From positions 1-64,000 of the forward strand of contig JAKAJV010000048.1 of NCBI GenBank assembly GCA_021813585.1: 64,000 bases of DNA. Direction: 5' to 3'. The translations under genes and the position numbers were made by a program. The stretch comes from Bacteroidota bacterium. Its GTDB lineage: Bacteria; Bacteroidota; Ignavibacteria; Ignavibacteriales; Ignavibacteriaceae. Every line of letters starts with the position of its first letter. Positions within the stretch are counted from its first letter, which is position 1. Below are positions 37,836 through 48,584 of the stretch, one piece after another. The notes below the pieces were generated by a model that searched no databases, was not told where the DNA came from, and saw only the letters and a list, made by a program, of their open reading frames with translations.

Positions 37836-40328
37836 TTATCTATGGATTGTAAGCAGCTTGTTCTTACTGCTCTCAATTGAATTCGTGCCGGTTCTTATAG
37901 TCAGATACTTTCCGTTCAGCCACATATTCGTCATATCTTTATAATGCTTGCTCATAACATTGCCGGACTCACCGGTAGCTAAAATTAATTTCATCTGGTC
38001 TGGTTTTGAAAAGTCGTAAATATACCTCATTACAGGTCCCAGGTTATTTTCAAACTCGCCGTGCCTAAACCGCGGAAACTTATCAAGGCCGATAGTAAAA
38101 GGATATTCTGTGTTGAATATTGTCGTGCCGTCCCCGCCAATCTCATAAGGACCAATATCAATCACTTTATCAAGAAGGGATGATACACCGCTGAAGGCAT
38201 GCTTAAAAACAACATAGTGAAGATTGCCCCACTGCCAGCCGGCGGGATCTTTTCCCAATTTCTTTTCCAGTTCGGTTAAAGCATCGTCCATGCTTTTTCT
38301 AATTACTTCATCCCGGTTTTCAATCCGGTAAGTTGACGGATCATCCCACCAGTAGCTGTCAGGGCTGTCCATCAACTGCATAATGGTTCTTAACGGTATA
38401 TTCTGAACAAAAACGTATTCATCATACAATTCTTTCCCCATCTTTGTAAGGAATACATTTTCCAGCAATTTTTTAAGGAAGACTTCGTATATTGCCGGAG
38501 TTTGAGCATACTGGTCCATCTTAAAATCCCACTTGCTTAAAAGATTTAGAGCGGTATTTAAATTTGAATCGGTGACCTTAACATTTTTAAAAGCATCTAA
38601 AATATAAGCCGTCATCTTACGGGCATAAGGCGAAACAAAATCCGTCTGGTAGCTCATAAAGTCTTTAACCGATTGCTTTGGCTTTGATGTAAGCAGTTCG
38701 GTAATCCGTTCGATTCTAGAGGAAGGCTCCCACATATTGCTGATGTAATATTTAAAATCCTTTACCGTTTTATTGTTGGCGGAAGCAATATAATTTTCCG
38801 GCGGATTAAACAGCATAGGAAGCTGGCTTTGCGGAACGAATCCCTGCCAATCATTCCGGCTGTCCGTTCCGTCATAAATAAACGACGGCGCATTGGATTG
38901 CCTGATGGGAAGCTTTGCGCCGAAAAGATAGCCTATGTTCCCGTACTTATCTGCATATACAAAGTTTTGACCCGGTACCGCATAGGTTGACAAAGCGCTC
39001 TTAAATTCGTTCCAGTTTTTTGCTTTGTCAATATTATAAAAAGTCAGCAGTTCCTCGCTTACAGTATTGCCCAGCCAGTGCATGCTTACCGGTGCGGTGC
39101 TTGAATGCTTCCCCGGGAAAAGCATGGAGTAAGTATGGATGCCGGAAACAATCGGTCCGTGGCCGGTAATTTTAATCTGGTAGGCTACGCTCGAGGAATC
39201 CTTAACCTTAATCGTGTCATTAATTATCCTCAGATTATTCCACTGACCGTTATAAAAATATTTAGTGCCTGTCGAATCAAGCTTCTCAAGGTAAAAATCG
39301 GCATCGTCTTCCATTATGTTGGTAAGCGCCCAAGCTATATTTTTATTCTTTCCTATAACCACAACCGGCGCGCCGGGCAATGTAAAGCCGGCAACATCCA
39401 TATCGCGGGTCTTAATTACCGCCGCGTACCACTTGCCCGGGGCGCTGTATCCTAGGTGGGTGTCGTTAGCTATTATCGGCATGCCGGAAGCAGAAAGGTT
39501 ATCATTTACCACCCAGTTGTTGGAACCGATATGAGTTCCCTTCCATCCCATAAACTTTCTGAATGCCTTATCGGTATTCATAAAGTTCATGCTTATCTTC
39601 GGAAGATTTTTTATATCCGGCGGTATTATGTCCGGTGCGTTTTCGGGATACTGGGGAATGATATCCTTCACCTTATCAATACCGAATTTCTGAATTATGT
39701 CCATATAGGCAAAATCCACCCACCAGCTTATATTCAGTTCCCAGGCCATCATCCTATCTACAACCAGGCAGTCCAGTGGAGTCCATTTTGCAGGATCGTA
39801 ATTTAAAACATCGAACTCCACCGGGTAATTCCCTTTCGATTTTTTAATGAACAGATTAACTCCGTTCGAATAGGCTTTCAGTAAGTTTAATTCTACAGGG
39901 TCAAGCCGGTCAAGCATTTTCCGCGCAGTTCTTTCAATTCCAATCGTCCTGAACATCAAATCGAAAGGGATAGTTTCCGTTCCCAGAATCTCGCTTAGCT
40001 TTCCTTCGCCTGCCCGCCTTATCAAATCCATTGTGAACAACCTGTCCTGCGCGTGAGCATAGCCTAGAGCAAAAGCCGCATCGTCGTCCGTCTCAGCAAT
40101 AATATACGGAACAGCCATACTGTCGCGGTAAATTTTTATTGTATTAGAAATTTCATCCGACTGCAATTCTCCGGAGTATTCGGGAAGCGTTGACCTCAAC
40201 ATTTTATAGAAGATAAATCCCCCAGCCGCACTTACTATTATAACTGAAGAAATAATGCCTATCGGAATTTTAAGCCACTTTTTCATAGCGTCGAATATCT
40301 TTTTTTCAAATATAAAAATAATAAGCAA
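37836..40328 (-). CDS. Penicillin acylase family protein (Ntn hydrolase); likely start ~40286 (MKKWLKIPIG)
   Basis: DSMAVPYIIAETDDDAAFALGYAHAQDRLFTMDLIRR, GSNNWVV (predicted autoproteolytic Ser), IANDTHLGYSAPGKWYAAVIK. Confidence 0.94.
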   Translation of the reverse strand: MLIIFIFEKKIFDAMKKWLKIPIGIISSVIIVSAAGGFIFYKMLRSTLPEYSGELQSDEISNTIKIYRDSMAVPYIIAETDDDAAFALGYAHAQDRLFTMDLIRRAGEGKLSEILGTETIPFDLMFRTIGIERTARKMLDRLDPVELNLLKAYSNGVNLFIKKSKGNYPVEFDVLNYDPAKWTPLDCLVVDRMMAWELNISWWVDFAYMDIIQKFGIDKVKDIIPQYPENAPDIIPPDIKNLPKISMNFMNTDKAFRKFMGWKGTHIGSNNWVVNDNLSASGMPIIANDTHLGYSAPGKWYAAVIKTRDMDVAGFTLPGAPVVVIGKNKNIAWALTNIMEDDADFYLEKLDSTGTKYFYNGQWNNLRIINDTIKVKDSSSVAYQIKITGHGPIVSGIHTYSMLFPGKHSSTAPVSMHWLGNTVSEELLTFYNIDKAKNWNEFKSALSTYAVPGQNFVYADKYGNIGYLFGAKLPIRQSNAPSFIYDGTDSRNDWQGFVPQSQLPMLFNPPENYIASANNKTVKDFKYYISNMWEPSSRIERITELLTSKPKQSVKDFMSYQTDFVSPYARKMTAYILDAFKNVKVTDSNLNTALNLLSKWDFKMDQYAQTPAIYEVFLKKLLENVFLTKMGKELYDEYVFVQNIPLRTIMQLMDSPDSYWWDDPSTYRIENRDEVIRKSMDDALTELEKKLGKDPAGWQWGNLHYVVFKHAFSGVSSLLDKVIDIGPYEIGGDGTTIFNTEYPFTIGLDKFPRFRHGEFENNLGPVMRYIYDFSKPDQMKLILATGESGNVMSKHYKDMTNMWLNGKYLTIRTGTNSIESSKNKLLTIHR

Positions 40329-40422
40329 CTTTTATTGAGCGCTACCCGAATTTTTACCTTGGTATTACATTATTTGTAACTTTTATTATATTTGCATCAA
40401 TAAAACCATCCGGGGAGGAGTT

Positions 40423-41505
40423 ATGCAAATTGGAATTGTAGGTCTGCCGTTTTCCGGCAAGTCAACTTTGTTTCAAACAATAACCAAAGCTCATCTTGAT
40501 CAGTCGCAGCTTGTAAAAGCAGAGTCTCACCATGCGGTAATAAAAGTACCGGACAGCCGACTGGAAAAATTATCCGGTGTATTCAACCCTAAAAAAACTA
40601 CGTTTGCCGCTATAGAATTTGTGGATGTAATCGGGCTTCAAAAAGGCGATTCCGGCTCTTCGCAGTTCACATCAAACTTTTTAGGAAATGTGAAGACTAA
40701 CGATGCCTTAATACAGGTAGTGCGCCTGTTCAATAATGAACTGGTTCCCCATCCCCTGGGCGGAATAGATTTAATGAGGGACATCGAAATTTTTGAAACT
40801 GAATTTATACTTTCGGACCTGGCAATTGTTGAAAAGCGCGTAGATAACTTAAAGAAGCAAATTCTTAAAACGCAGGACGACGCTTTAAAGCGCGAGTTGT
40901 CCGTTCTTCAGAAATGCGGTGAAATACTTCAGGCTGAAAAACCGCTGCGCGACTCTGACCTTACACCGGATGACTTGCACATCTTAAAAACCTACCAGCT
41001 GCTTACCGCTAAGCCGATGCTGATTGCTCTTAACCTGGATGAGTCGCAGGCCGAAGGGACGGAAAAATATTTCGATATTCTCGTGAAGAAAAAAATCGGG
41101 AAGAATACCAAAGCTATTACTTTCTTCGGGCAGATTGAGTTTGAAATGTCCGAGCTGGAAAGCGCCGACGCGGAAATTTTTATGAACGAATACGGGATAA
41201 AAGAATCGGCTTTGAAAAGCATTATACGCGAAGCATATAATTTGCTGGGGCTGCAGTCGTTCTTTACCGTAGGTGAAGATGAATGCCGCGCCTGGACGAT
41301 ACGCAAAGGAATGACTGCACAGGAAGCTGCCGGAGTAATACACTCCGATTTCTACAATAAATTCATTCGCGCCGAAGTTGTTCATTACGATGATTTTATT
41401 CATCACGGATCATTTGCGCAGGCTAAAGAACACGGCGCCTGGCGCCTGGAAGGAAAGGAATACATCGTAAAGGACGGAGATATTATTTCCGTAAGGCATA
41501 ACTGA
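40423..41505 (+). CDS. ychF: Redox-regulated ATPase YchF (Obg-family GTPase)
   Basis: IGIVGLPFSGKSTLFQTITKAH, FFTVGEDECRAWTIRKGMTAQEAAGVIHSDFYNKFIRAEVV, C-term TGS-like GAWRLEGKEYIVKDGDIISVRHN. Confidence 0.95.
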   Translation: MQIGIVGLPFSGKSTLFQTITKAHLDQSQLVKAESHHAVIKVPDSRLEKLSGVFNPKKTTFAAIEFVDVIGLQKGDSGSSQFTSNFLGNVKTNDALIQVVRLFNNELVPHPLGGIDLMRDIEIFETEFILSDLAIVEKRVDNLKKQILKTQDDALKRELSVLQKCGEILQAEKPLRDSDLTPDDLHILKTYQLLTAKPMLIALNLDESQAEGTEKYFDILVKKKIGKNTKAITFFGQIEFEMSELESADAEIFMNEYGIKESALKSIIREAYNLLGLQSFFTVGEDECRAWTIRKGMTAQEAAGVIHSDFYNKFIRAEVVHYDDFIHHGSFAQAKEHGAWRLEGKEYIVKDGDIISVRHN

Positions 41506-41530
41506 ATAGACCCTTCCGATATACTTGTTG

Positions 41531-42346
41531 TCAGCGGGAATTATAATACTTCATTGCCTCTGGCAGCTCTTTCTTTATATCGTCAATCCTTGTTTGGTCT
41601 GACGGATGATCGCTTAAGAATTCTGGGGGCGCCTGCCCGGTCTGTGCACTCATCATTCTCTGCCAGAAAGACAACGCTTCGTTAGGATTATATCCGGCCA
41701 TTGCCATAAAGATTAACCCCAGGTGGTCGGCTTCGCTTTCCTGCAGCCTGCTGTAAGGAAGTAAAATTCCTACCTGGCTGCCAATTCCGAATGCGGCCAT
41801 AAAGAGATTCTGCGTAAGAGCAGGCTTGTCTTTTAATGCTTGCGACAACGCCGCACCGCCAAGCTGGGTAACAAGCGCCTGGCTCATCCTTTCGTTTCCG
41901 TGCTTTGCAACCGCATGAGCTATTTCATGACCAAGAACAACCGCCAGCCCGGCTTCTGTCCCGGTAATCGGCAGTATGCCGGTGTAAACAACAACCTTGC
42001 CGCCAGGCATGCACCAGGCGTTCGCTTCTTTGCTTTCAATTAAATGAAATTCCCAGTTGTAGCCTTGCAATTGGCTGGAAAGATTATGCTGGGCAAAATA
42101 TTTTTCAACTGCGCCGGCAATCTTTCCGCCTACCTTTTTTACCAGCGCAATTTCCTGCTGGTTGGTGCTTTCCTTGTTAGACTTGAGGAACTGATCGTAC
42201 TGCTGAAAGCTCATAGACAGCATCTCGTTGTCGGGTATTAAATCCAGCTGGCTCCTTCCGGTAATAGGTACCGTACTGCATGAATAAAAAATTACCGGCG
42301 CAAATAACAAAACAAATATGACTGACAATTTATTTTTCATAAGCAT
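41531..42346 (-). CDS. M48 family metallopeptidase, lipoprotein-type signal
   Basis: MLMKNKLSVIFVLLFAPVIFYSCSTVPITGRSQLDLIP; VVLGHEIAHAVAKHGNERMSQ; tracked ORF start (42454) lies inside a repeat, so the internal ATG is preferred. Confidence 0.94.
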   Translation of the reverse strand: MLMKNKLSVIFVLLFAPVIFYSCSTVPITGRSQLDLIPDNEMLSMSFQQYDQFLKSNKESTNQQEIALVKKVGGKIAGAVEKYFAQHNLSSQLQGYNWEFHLIESKEANAWCMPGGKVVVYTGILPITGTEAGLAVVLGHEIAHAVAKHGNERMSQALVTQLGGAALSQALKDKPALTQNLFMAAFGIGSQVGILLPYSRLQESEADHLGLIFMAMAGYNPNEALSFWQRMMSAQTGQAPPEFLSDHPSDQTRIDDIKKELPEAMKYYNSR

Positions 42347-42404
42347 TTCATAAAAATTAATATTTAACCCTCTGCATCTTAAAAATAAAACCCCAAATTT
42401 CCTT

Positions 42405-42493
42405 AATCTTACTCTTACTCTTTCTCCTACTCTTACTCTTTTTACAAGCATCATGTTAACAAAAGAAGATCAAAGTAAGAGTAAGATAAAGAA
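42405..42493. repeat. Hairpin element with TCTTAC-hexamer arms (copy 1)
   Basis: AATCTTACTCTTACTCTTTCTCCTACTCTTACTCTTT ... AAAGTAAGAGTAAGATAAAGAAC. Confidence 0.7.
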
Positions 42494-42522
42494 CAAAGGT
42501 GAATAATTTTATTTCCCAAAAC

Positions 42523-42984
42523 TTATTGCGGCTTAAGTACCATAAGGATAACCGCAATATAAGGCGCAAGCGTTGCAACCGAGCCCCAGATATCCCACTT
42601 GCGCGATAGCTTATTATATTCTTCCCATCTGAATTTTTCTTCGCTGCTTGCAAGTGCATAAATCTTTTTCTGAACAGGAACCACCTGAGCCATAAAAGCA
42701 TAAGAAGAAATAATCAGTAAAATTATCGACCAGAGAATCCACGGTGTTTCTATAAGCGAATAGTTCCCCTGCATAGCGGTGCCCAGACCGAAAATGATTA
42801 GGAACGTAACGGCAGGCATTGTAAAGAGTCTGTCCGCTTTAATTATATTCTTAAATGTATCCAAAATTTTCAACCGGTCTTTGGTTTTTTCCGCCTGTAT
42901 TTTCCAGAACGCGCCGATAGTAATATTTCCGAGAAAAATTATTACTGCTACCACATGAAGAAGCTTCCAAACATTGTAAATCAT
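42523..42984 (-). CDS. DUF2269-like integral membrane protein
   Basis: Four-TM protein: MIYNVWKLLHVVAVIIFLGNITIGAFWK ... LSRKWDIWGSVATLAPYIAVILMVLKP. Confidence 0.75.
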   Translation of the reverse strand: MIYNVWKLLHVVAVIIFLGNITIGAFWKIQAEKTKDRLKILDTFKNIIKADRLFTMPAVTFLIIFGLGTAMQGNYSLIETPWILWSIILLIISSYAFMAQVVPVQKKIYALASSEEKFRWEEYNKLSRKWDIWGSVATLAPYIAVILMVLKPQ

Positions 42985-43096
42985 TTCGGTTTCCTATTGC
43001 TTTAGATGGTTAAATTGTAAGCTCTTAAATTTAAAATGGGATTAAATAAAATCAAAATCTTTAATTGAAAATTTTCTTTGCTTCTTTCACTGAAAT

Positions 43097-44344
43097 TTAA
43101 AATAACACCCTCGCTTTAATAGTCCCGGGTATTAATTTCAGCTCCTTTAATATTTCTTTCGAATCCGTCTTGCTGTCTATATCTGTTATTACATAGCCGA
43201 TATAAGGATCGGTCTGCAGGTACTGAGATGCTATATTCAGTTTGCGGGAAACAAATGCCTGCGAAATCTTATTCAGCATTCCGGGCTTATTCTCATGTAT
43301 ATGAAGATAGCGCTGCTTGTTAAAATTCGGTGCAAGAGATATTTCGACAAAATTAGTTGCGCCTATGGTGGAGCCTACATCGCTGTATTTAACCAGCTTT
43401 TCAGAAACTTCTAAAGCTATGCTGGATTGGGCTTCCACAGTACTTCCTCCTATATGCGGTGTTAGGATTACATTAGGAAATTTCTGGAGAGGAGATATAA
43501 ACGGCTCCTTATTTGAAGCCGGTTCTTTGGGGAATACATCTACTGCCGCGCCTGCAATGTGACCGGATTCCAGGGCATCTGCAAGCGCACCAATATCTAC
43601 AACGCTTCCGCGTGAAGCATTTATAAGATACGATCCTCTCTTCATTAATGCCAGTTCTTTAGCTGTTATCATATTCCTTGTAACCGGTGTATCGGGTACA
43701 TGAAGAGTAACCGCGTCGGAACTCGATAAAAGCTCTTCGAGGCTGCTGCACGATTTTGAATTTCCCAGGCTCAGCTTCTTCTCGATGTCGTAATAAAAAA
43801 CATTCATCCCCATGCCCTCGGCAAGAATAGAGACCTGCGAACCGATATGGCCGTAACCAACTATGCCGATATTTTTTCCCCTTACCTCGAACGAAGACAA
43901 AGCATCCTTAAGCCATTTGCCTTCGTGGGCGGCAAAATTCTTTTCGGGTATTTTTCTCATCAGAAATATGCATTCGCTTATAACCAGTTCCGCCACGGAT
44001 CTAGTGTTTGAAAAAGGAGCGTTGAAAACCGGTATGCCATTCATCTTCGCAGCTTCAAGGTCTACCTGGTTTGTGCCGATGCTGAAACACCCGATTGCCA
44101 TTAATAGGTTCGCTTGGTCCAAAACTTCTTTTGTCAAAAAAGTCCTGGAGCGAATCCCGACCATATGGACGTCTTTAATTTTTTTGATAAGCTGTTCCTT
44201 ATCCAGCGAGCTCTTCAAATATTCAACGTTTGTATAGTCGCTGTCCTTAAAGAAGTTCAATGCATTTTCATGAATCCCCTCTAAAAGCAGAACTCTTATT
44301 TTTTCTTTTGAAAGAGAATACCTGTTATTTATAGTCTTTACCAT
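43097..44344 (-). CDS. serA: Phosphoglycerate dehydrogenase with C-terminal ACT domain
   Basis: VLLLEGIHENALNFF, GCFSIGTNQVDLEAAKMNGIPVFNAPFSNTRSVAELVI, IGIVGYGHIGSQVSILAEGMGM, NVILTPHIGGSTVEAQ. Confidence 0.96.
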   Translation of the reverse strand: MVKTINNRYSLSKEKIRVLLLEGIHENALNFFKDSDYTNVEYLKSSLDKEQLIKKIKDVHMVGIRSRTFLTKEVLDQANLLMAIGCFSIGTNQVDLEAAKMNGIPVFNAPFSNTRSVAELVISECIFLMRKIPEKNFAAHEGKWLKDALSSFEVRGKNIGIVGYGHIGSQVSILAEGMGMNVFYYDIEKKLSLGNSKSCSSLEELLSSSDAVTLHVPDTPVTRNMITAKELALMKRGSYLINASRGSVVDIGALADALESGHIAGAAVDVFPKEPASNKEPFISPLQKFPNVILTPHIGGSTVEAQSSIALEVSEKLVKYSDVGSTIGATNFVEISLAPNFNKQRYLHIHENKPGMLNKISQAFVSRKLNIASQYLQTDPYIGYVITDIDSKTDSKEILKELKLIPGTIKARVLF

Positions 44345-44719
44345 AATTGTATTGAATAGATTTATTAAAATTTCCTTAGTTAGAATTCACTTGGCCGTAA
44401 GACAAAAGCGCTGCAAAAAACTCAACCGGAAAAATAATAAAAGCAAAGCTTCTATAAAATTCTTGGCGTTTAAGCCGCACAATGGGTATAAAATTTTGAT
44501 TCATTTAACAAATTATCCTTTTTTAATAATGAATACATTTTGCCTGGCTGTATGCTCAACCGCTGTTTTTAAATGTCCAATAAATAAACCGGCATGTTTA
44601 ATTTTTAGCGCAGCATCAATTTAGTAACAGTAAATCAAGAACGAAATTATATTTTTACCGGTGGCATTGCAATTGTGCCAGAATAATCCGCAAACATTAA
44701 ATTCATTTAAGGTATAAAA

Positions 44720-45358
44720 ATGAAAAAGCAAATAACATTGATGATAATATTAATTTCGTCCATCATCTTCGGACAATCAAACATCGGCAGTGTAAAGCTG
44801 GGATTATTTAATCCTTCAGCTACCGATGCAGGCTTTATCATCGGATACGAAGGGGGCTGGTACATTGACAGCCATTTCTTTGCAGGGTGGAGCGTTGATT
44901 GGTTTAATAAAAATTATGTCGATCAAACACTCGTCCAACAGTTCAATAACTTTTACGGGCTTAACGGTACTTTAAACGAGCTTAGAGCCAAAACAAATTT
45001 GCACGCTATACCTATAATGGGAAGCATGACTTTCAGCTGGCCTGTCGGACCGAGGACAAACGCATTTGTTACTGGAGCTGCCGGAGTTGAAGCGCTCTTA
45101 ATCTTCTACAGGAATTACGAAAATCCCGATAACGATGAGTTCCACGGTGCCTTTGATTTTGCCTGGCAGCTGGGCGGAGGTGTTGCATATGAGTTGGGCA
45201 GGCGGTCGGATGTACTTTTCGAACTCGACTACCATAATTCCATGCCTAGCTGGGATTATAGTGTAAGCGATCCACAAACCGGCAGAACGAAAGTCTTCGA
45301 GAGGCAATTCGATATGAGCGGCATAATGATGCGGGTTGGCGTAAGGTTTTATTTTTAA
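44720..45358 (+). CDS. Outer-membrane beta-barrel-like protein
   Basis: Signal peptide MKKQITLMIILISSIIFGQS and alternating pattern ending MMRVGVRFYF. Confidence 0.7.
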   Translation: MKKQITLMIILISSIIFGQSNIGSVKLGLFNPSATDAGFIIGYEGGWYIDSHFFAGWSVDWFNKNYVDQTLVQQFNNFYGLNGTLNELRAKTNLHAIPIMGSMTFSWPVGPRTNAFVTGAAGVEALLIFYRNYENPDNDEFHGAFDFAWQLGGGVAYELGRRSDVLFELDYHNSMPSWDYSVSDPQTGRTKVFERQFDMSGIMMRVGVRFYF

Positions 45359-45394
45359 CCCGGCCGCCGGTAATCTATACTATTTTTTTAATTC

Positions 45395-45436
45395 GGGAAG
45401 CCGGAACCGGAAGATACCTCCGGCATCCGGTTTCCC
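45395..45436. terminator. Inverted repeat between convergent genes (possible bidirectional terminator)
   Basis: GGGAAgCCGGAACCGG ... CCGGcaTCCGGTTTCCC. Confidence 0.5.
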
Positions 45437-45479
45437 AAAAATATTCTTCCCAACCTTAAATAAAATAATCCCATCGCCT

Positions 45480-48400
45480 TTATTTCAAGTACTCTTTAGT
45501 GCGGGCAGTCAGTTCATCCAGCATTTTTTTATAATGATCGTAAACTTCAATTTGACCCTGTGTCGGCGCAGCGTCTGCACTTTGTACTGAGCCGGCAAGA
45601 TCTGCGAAAGCCCTGGAGACGGAGGCGAGACTAGGTTTCCCGACGTCTGCAATCGCTGCCAATGAGTCTCTTAACGACGAGTTGTCTTTTAACGATTTTA
45701 TTTTTTCTTCTATTTGCTCGTGAAGTGAAACCGATCTGGCTAGTAATCTATCTATCCCGCGAGCAAGTTTAAACTGTTTGGCTAAGACATCACTGCCGAC
45801 GTGTACACGCGGATCCATTTTTACCGTAAAGCTCTGCTTGTATTCTTTTCCGTTGACTTTTAATATCACATAATACTTCCCGGGCAGAACCAAAGTCCCT
45901 TCCGGATTTAGCGGAGTATCTTTATCCCACACCGCAGCGATTGAATAATGGTATTGAAGCGCCGGCGGGTGAGGATATCGCAAGTCCCAAACTATTCTGT
46001 GCATGCCCGCTTTACCGGAAATCTTTTCCGGAGTGCCGAGCCATTCTTTTTCAAAATACCTGTGGGCAGGCAATACCACCGGCTTTTCATCGCTTGAGTA
46101 TTTCCGGATTATATTCCCTTTTGAATCTTTAATGATTATCTCAACAGGAGTAGATACATTATCCTTAAGCCAATAATCTATAACAGCGCCGGTAGGCGGA
46201 TTCTGCCCCAGCGGAGTAGACGGCGGCCAAGGCGTGTCCCGGTTTTCGTCTGCGCGCAGCCTCCATGCATCGGCCGTATGAAAAAGATATGCGGCTGCAG
46301 AAGCAGTAGTCGGTGTAATTTCCCTTAGCGGCTCTATGTCGTCCAAAATCCAAATCCCCCGCCCCTGGGTTCCTGCAATCAAATCATTATCATGCACAAT
46401 AAGATCGTTAACAGTCGTAGTGGGGAAATTAAGACCCAAAGGCTGCCAGTTCGATCCGTCATCGAACGAGACATAAACGCTTCTATTCGTTCCCGCAAAC
46501 AACAATCCTTTGCGAACGGAATCGGTTCTTACTACGTTAACGTACTCATCTGTAGGCAGGCCACGAATAATTGTCTGCCAGGTTTTTCCGTAATCCGTTG
46601 TCTTAATTATAAGCGGCTCATCCTTATTCAGCCGGTGTGTATTAACAGCTGTATACGCCGCACCCGGATTAAAAGGAGAAGGGGTAACAGCATCTATTCT
46701 TGCCCAAACGGGAACCGAAGGCGGAGTAACATTACGCCAGTGGTTTCCGTTGTCGGTAGTTAATTGAATTAAGCCGTCGTCTGTTCCTACCCAAATAATA
46801 TTCTGCTTTATAGGGGAAGGAGCTATGCTGAATATAACTCCGTAGCCTGCCTCTTTTGCTTGGGCAAGATCGGGATTGAAATAATCTTTGGAGCCTTCAA
46901 CTTTGCCCGACAAATCCGGGCTGATTTTTTTCCAGTGGTCGCCATCGTCCGTTGACTTAAAAAGATATTGCGCGCCGAAATACAGCGGGTAAGGCTTAAT
47001 TGGAGAGAAGGCTATCGGTGTAATCCATGTATAGCGGTAGCGTACCTTTGTCTGCCTTGCGCCGTAGCTGGAAATGGGCCATGGTGAAACGGCGGCAACC
47101 TGTCTGGTAACTTCGTTAAATCTGGATACAGGTCCGCCCAGGCCGCTGCCGAAAACCAAATCCGGATTGCCCGGTTTAGGTATATCATAATCTCTCTCGT
47201 CGCCGCCTACCGGATGCCAATCGCGGTCTTCAATTACGCCGTAAGGGCCGCGGCTTAAAATTCCGACTGTCCCGTTGTCCTGCTGTCCGCTGTAAATTTT
47301 GTAAGGGAATTGGTCGTCGGCTGCAATGTGGTAGAACTGCCCTGTAGGCTGGTTGTACCAGCTTGACCAGCTTTTACCGCCGTTAACAGTTACAACGCAG
47401 CCCTGGTCGGATGCGGTAATCATATGAGTAGGATCGGATGGATTGATCCACAAGAAATGGTAATCGTCTCCTCCCGGTGCACCTTTAAATATAGTAAATG
47501 TTTTTCCTCCGTCTTCAGATAAGTGTATCGAGCGGTCCATTACGTAAACGATATCCGGATTCTTTGGGTCGACGGTTACCCTGCTGAAATATGAATTAGC
47601 AAGCCCGCCGTCTTTATTCATATACTGCCAGCTTTTTCCCGCATCGGTTGATTTATAAAAGCCGCTCCCTTTGCCGGATGCAATTATAGTTGCGTAAACT
47701 ATTTCTCCTTTGCTGCCGGGAGCCACTGCCAGTCCTATACGGCCCAGAGGGCCATCCGGTAAGCCGCCGCCGTTAAGCTTTTGCCAATGCTCTCCGCCGT
47801 CTTCGCTTTTATAAATTCCTGAGCTCAATCCTGTTTGAGGCATAAAATAATCCAGCCACGGATGCATCTGCATTTTCCACAAAGCAGCGTAAACAACTTT
47901 AGGATCGGAAGGATCGGCTGCAAGATCGACCGCGCCGGTACTGTCGTCTATAAAGAGGACATGATGCCAGCTATGCCCACCGTCTTTAGTTAAAAAAACT
48001 CCGCGCTCTTTATTTGGTCCGAATGCGTGTCCCATAGCAGCGACCAGAACTCTATCCGGATTTTTATTATCGATTAAAATTCTCCCGATGTGGCGGGTAT
48101 CTTTCAGACCAATGTTTTTCCATGTAACTCCGCCGTCTTCGGTTCTATAAACACCGTCGCCGGAAAGCATATCATAACGCAAGGCTACCTGACCTGTTCC
48201 CACATAAATAATTTTAGGATTTGAAGGTGCTATAGCAATCGCACCGATCGAGGAAGATTCTTCATGCTGCATTAAGGGAAGCCACGTACGCCCTGCATCG
48301 TTTGTCTTCCAAACTCCCCCTCCCGCACCGCCAAAATAAAAGGTGTTGGGTTCGTCAGGAATCCCTTGGGCCATTGTAGCCCAGCCCGCTCTAAACGGCC

Positions 48401-48584
48401 CTACAAGGCGCCATTGCATTCCCCCGTAAGTTTGAAGCGGAATGCTTTGCGCAACACCGGTTTTAAAAGAATATAATAAGAGAAGCACTGTAAGAATAAA
48501 AATTACACGAAACGGATTGATCATAAAATGTTTTCCTACGAACAGACTTTTTTTGTGAGAAAAGGTTTTAATTATTTTTTCCAT
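45480..48584 (-). CDS. Secreted VPS10/BNR-repeat beta-propeller protein (sialidase/xyloglucanase-like fold)
   Basis: Repeated GGAGGGVWKTNDAGRTW, GVYRTEDGGVTW, GIYKSEDGGEHW, GFYKSTDAGKSW Asp-box motifs. Confidence 0.9.
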   Translation of the reverse strand: MEKIIKTFSHKKSLFVGKHFMINPFRVIFILTVLLLLYSFKTGVAQSIPLQTYGGMQWRLVGPFRAGWATMAQGIPDEPNTFYFGGAGGGVWKTNDAGRTWLPLMQHEESSSIGAIAIAPSNPKIIYVGTGQVALRYDMLSGDGVYRTEDGGVTWKNIGLKDTRHIGRILIDNKNPDRVLVAAMGHAFGPNKERGVFLTKDGGHSWHHVLFIDDSTGAVDLAADPSDPKVVYAALWKMQMHPWLDYFMPQTGLSSGIYKSEDGGEHWQKLNGGGLPDGPLGRIGLAVAPGSKGEIVYATIIASGKGSGFYKSTDAGKSWQYMNKDGGLANSYFSRVTVDPKNPDIVYVMDRSIHLSEDGGKTFTIFKGAPGGDDYHFLWINPSDPTHMITASDQGCVVTVNGGKSWSSWYNQPTGQFYHIAADDQFPYKIYSGQQDNGTVGILSRGPYGVIEDRDWHPVGGDERDYDIPKPGNPDLVFGSGLGGPVSRFNEVTRQVAAVSPWPISSYGARQTKVRYRYTWITPIAFSPIKPYPLYFGAQYLFKSTDDGDHWKKISPDLSGKVEGSKDYFNPDLAQAKEAGYGVIFSIAPSPIKQNIIWVGTDDGLIQLTTDNGNHWRNVTPPSVPVWARIDAVTPSPFNPGAAYTAVNTHRLNKDEPLIIKTTDYGKTWQTIIRGLPTDEYVNVVRTDSVRKGLLFAGTNRSVYVSFDDGSNWQPLGLNFPTTTVNDLIVHDNDLIAGTQGRGIWILDDIEPLREITPTTASAAAYLFHTADAWRLRADENRDTPWPPSTPLGQNPPTGAVIDYWLKDNVSTPVEIIIKDSKGNIIRKYSSDEKPVVLPAHRYFEKEWLGTPEKISGKAGMHRIVWDLRYPHPPALQYHYSIAAVWDKDTPLNPEGTLVLPGKYYVILKVNGKEYKQSFTVKMDPRVHVGSDVLAKQFKLARGIDRLLARSVSLHEQIEEKIKSLKDNSSLRDSLAAIADVGKPSLASVSRAFADLAGSVQSADAAPTQGQIEVYDHYKKMLDELTARTKEYLK

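Noticed and set aside
45480-48584. Specific enzymatic assignment (sialidase or xyloglucanase)
   Set aside because: Asp-box/BNR repeats are shared by many non-enzymatic propellers; catalytic residues not identifiable by eye.
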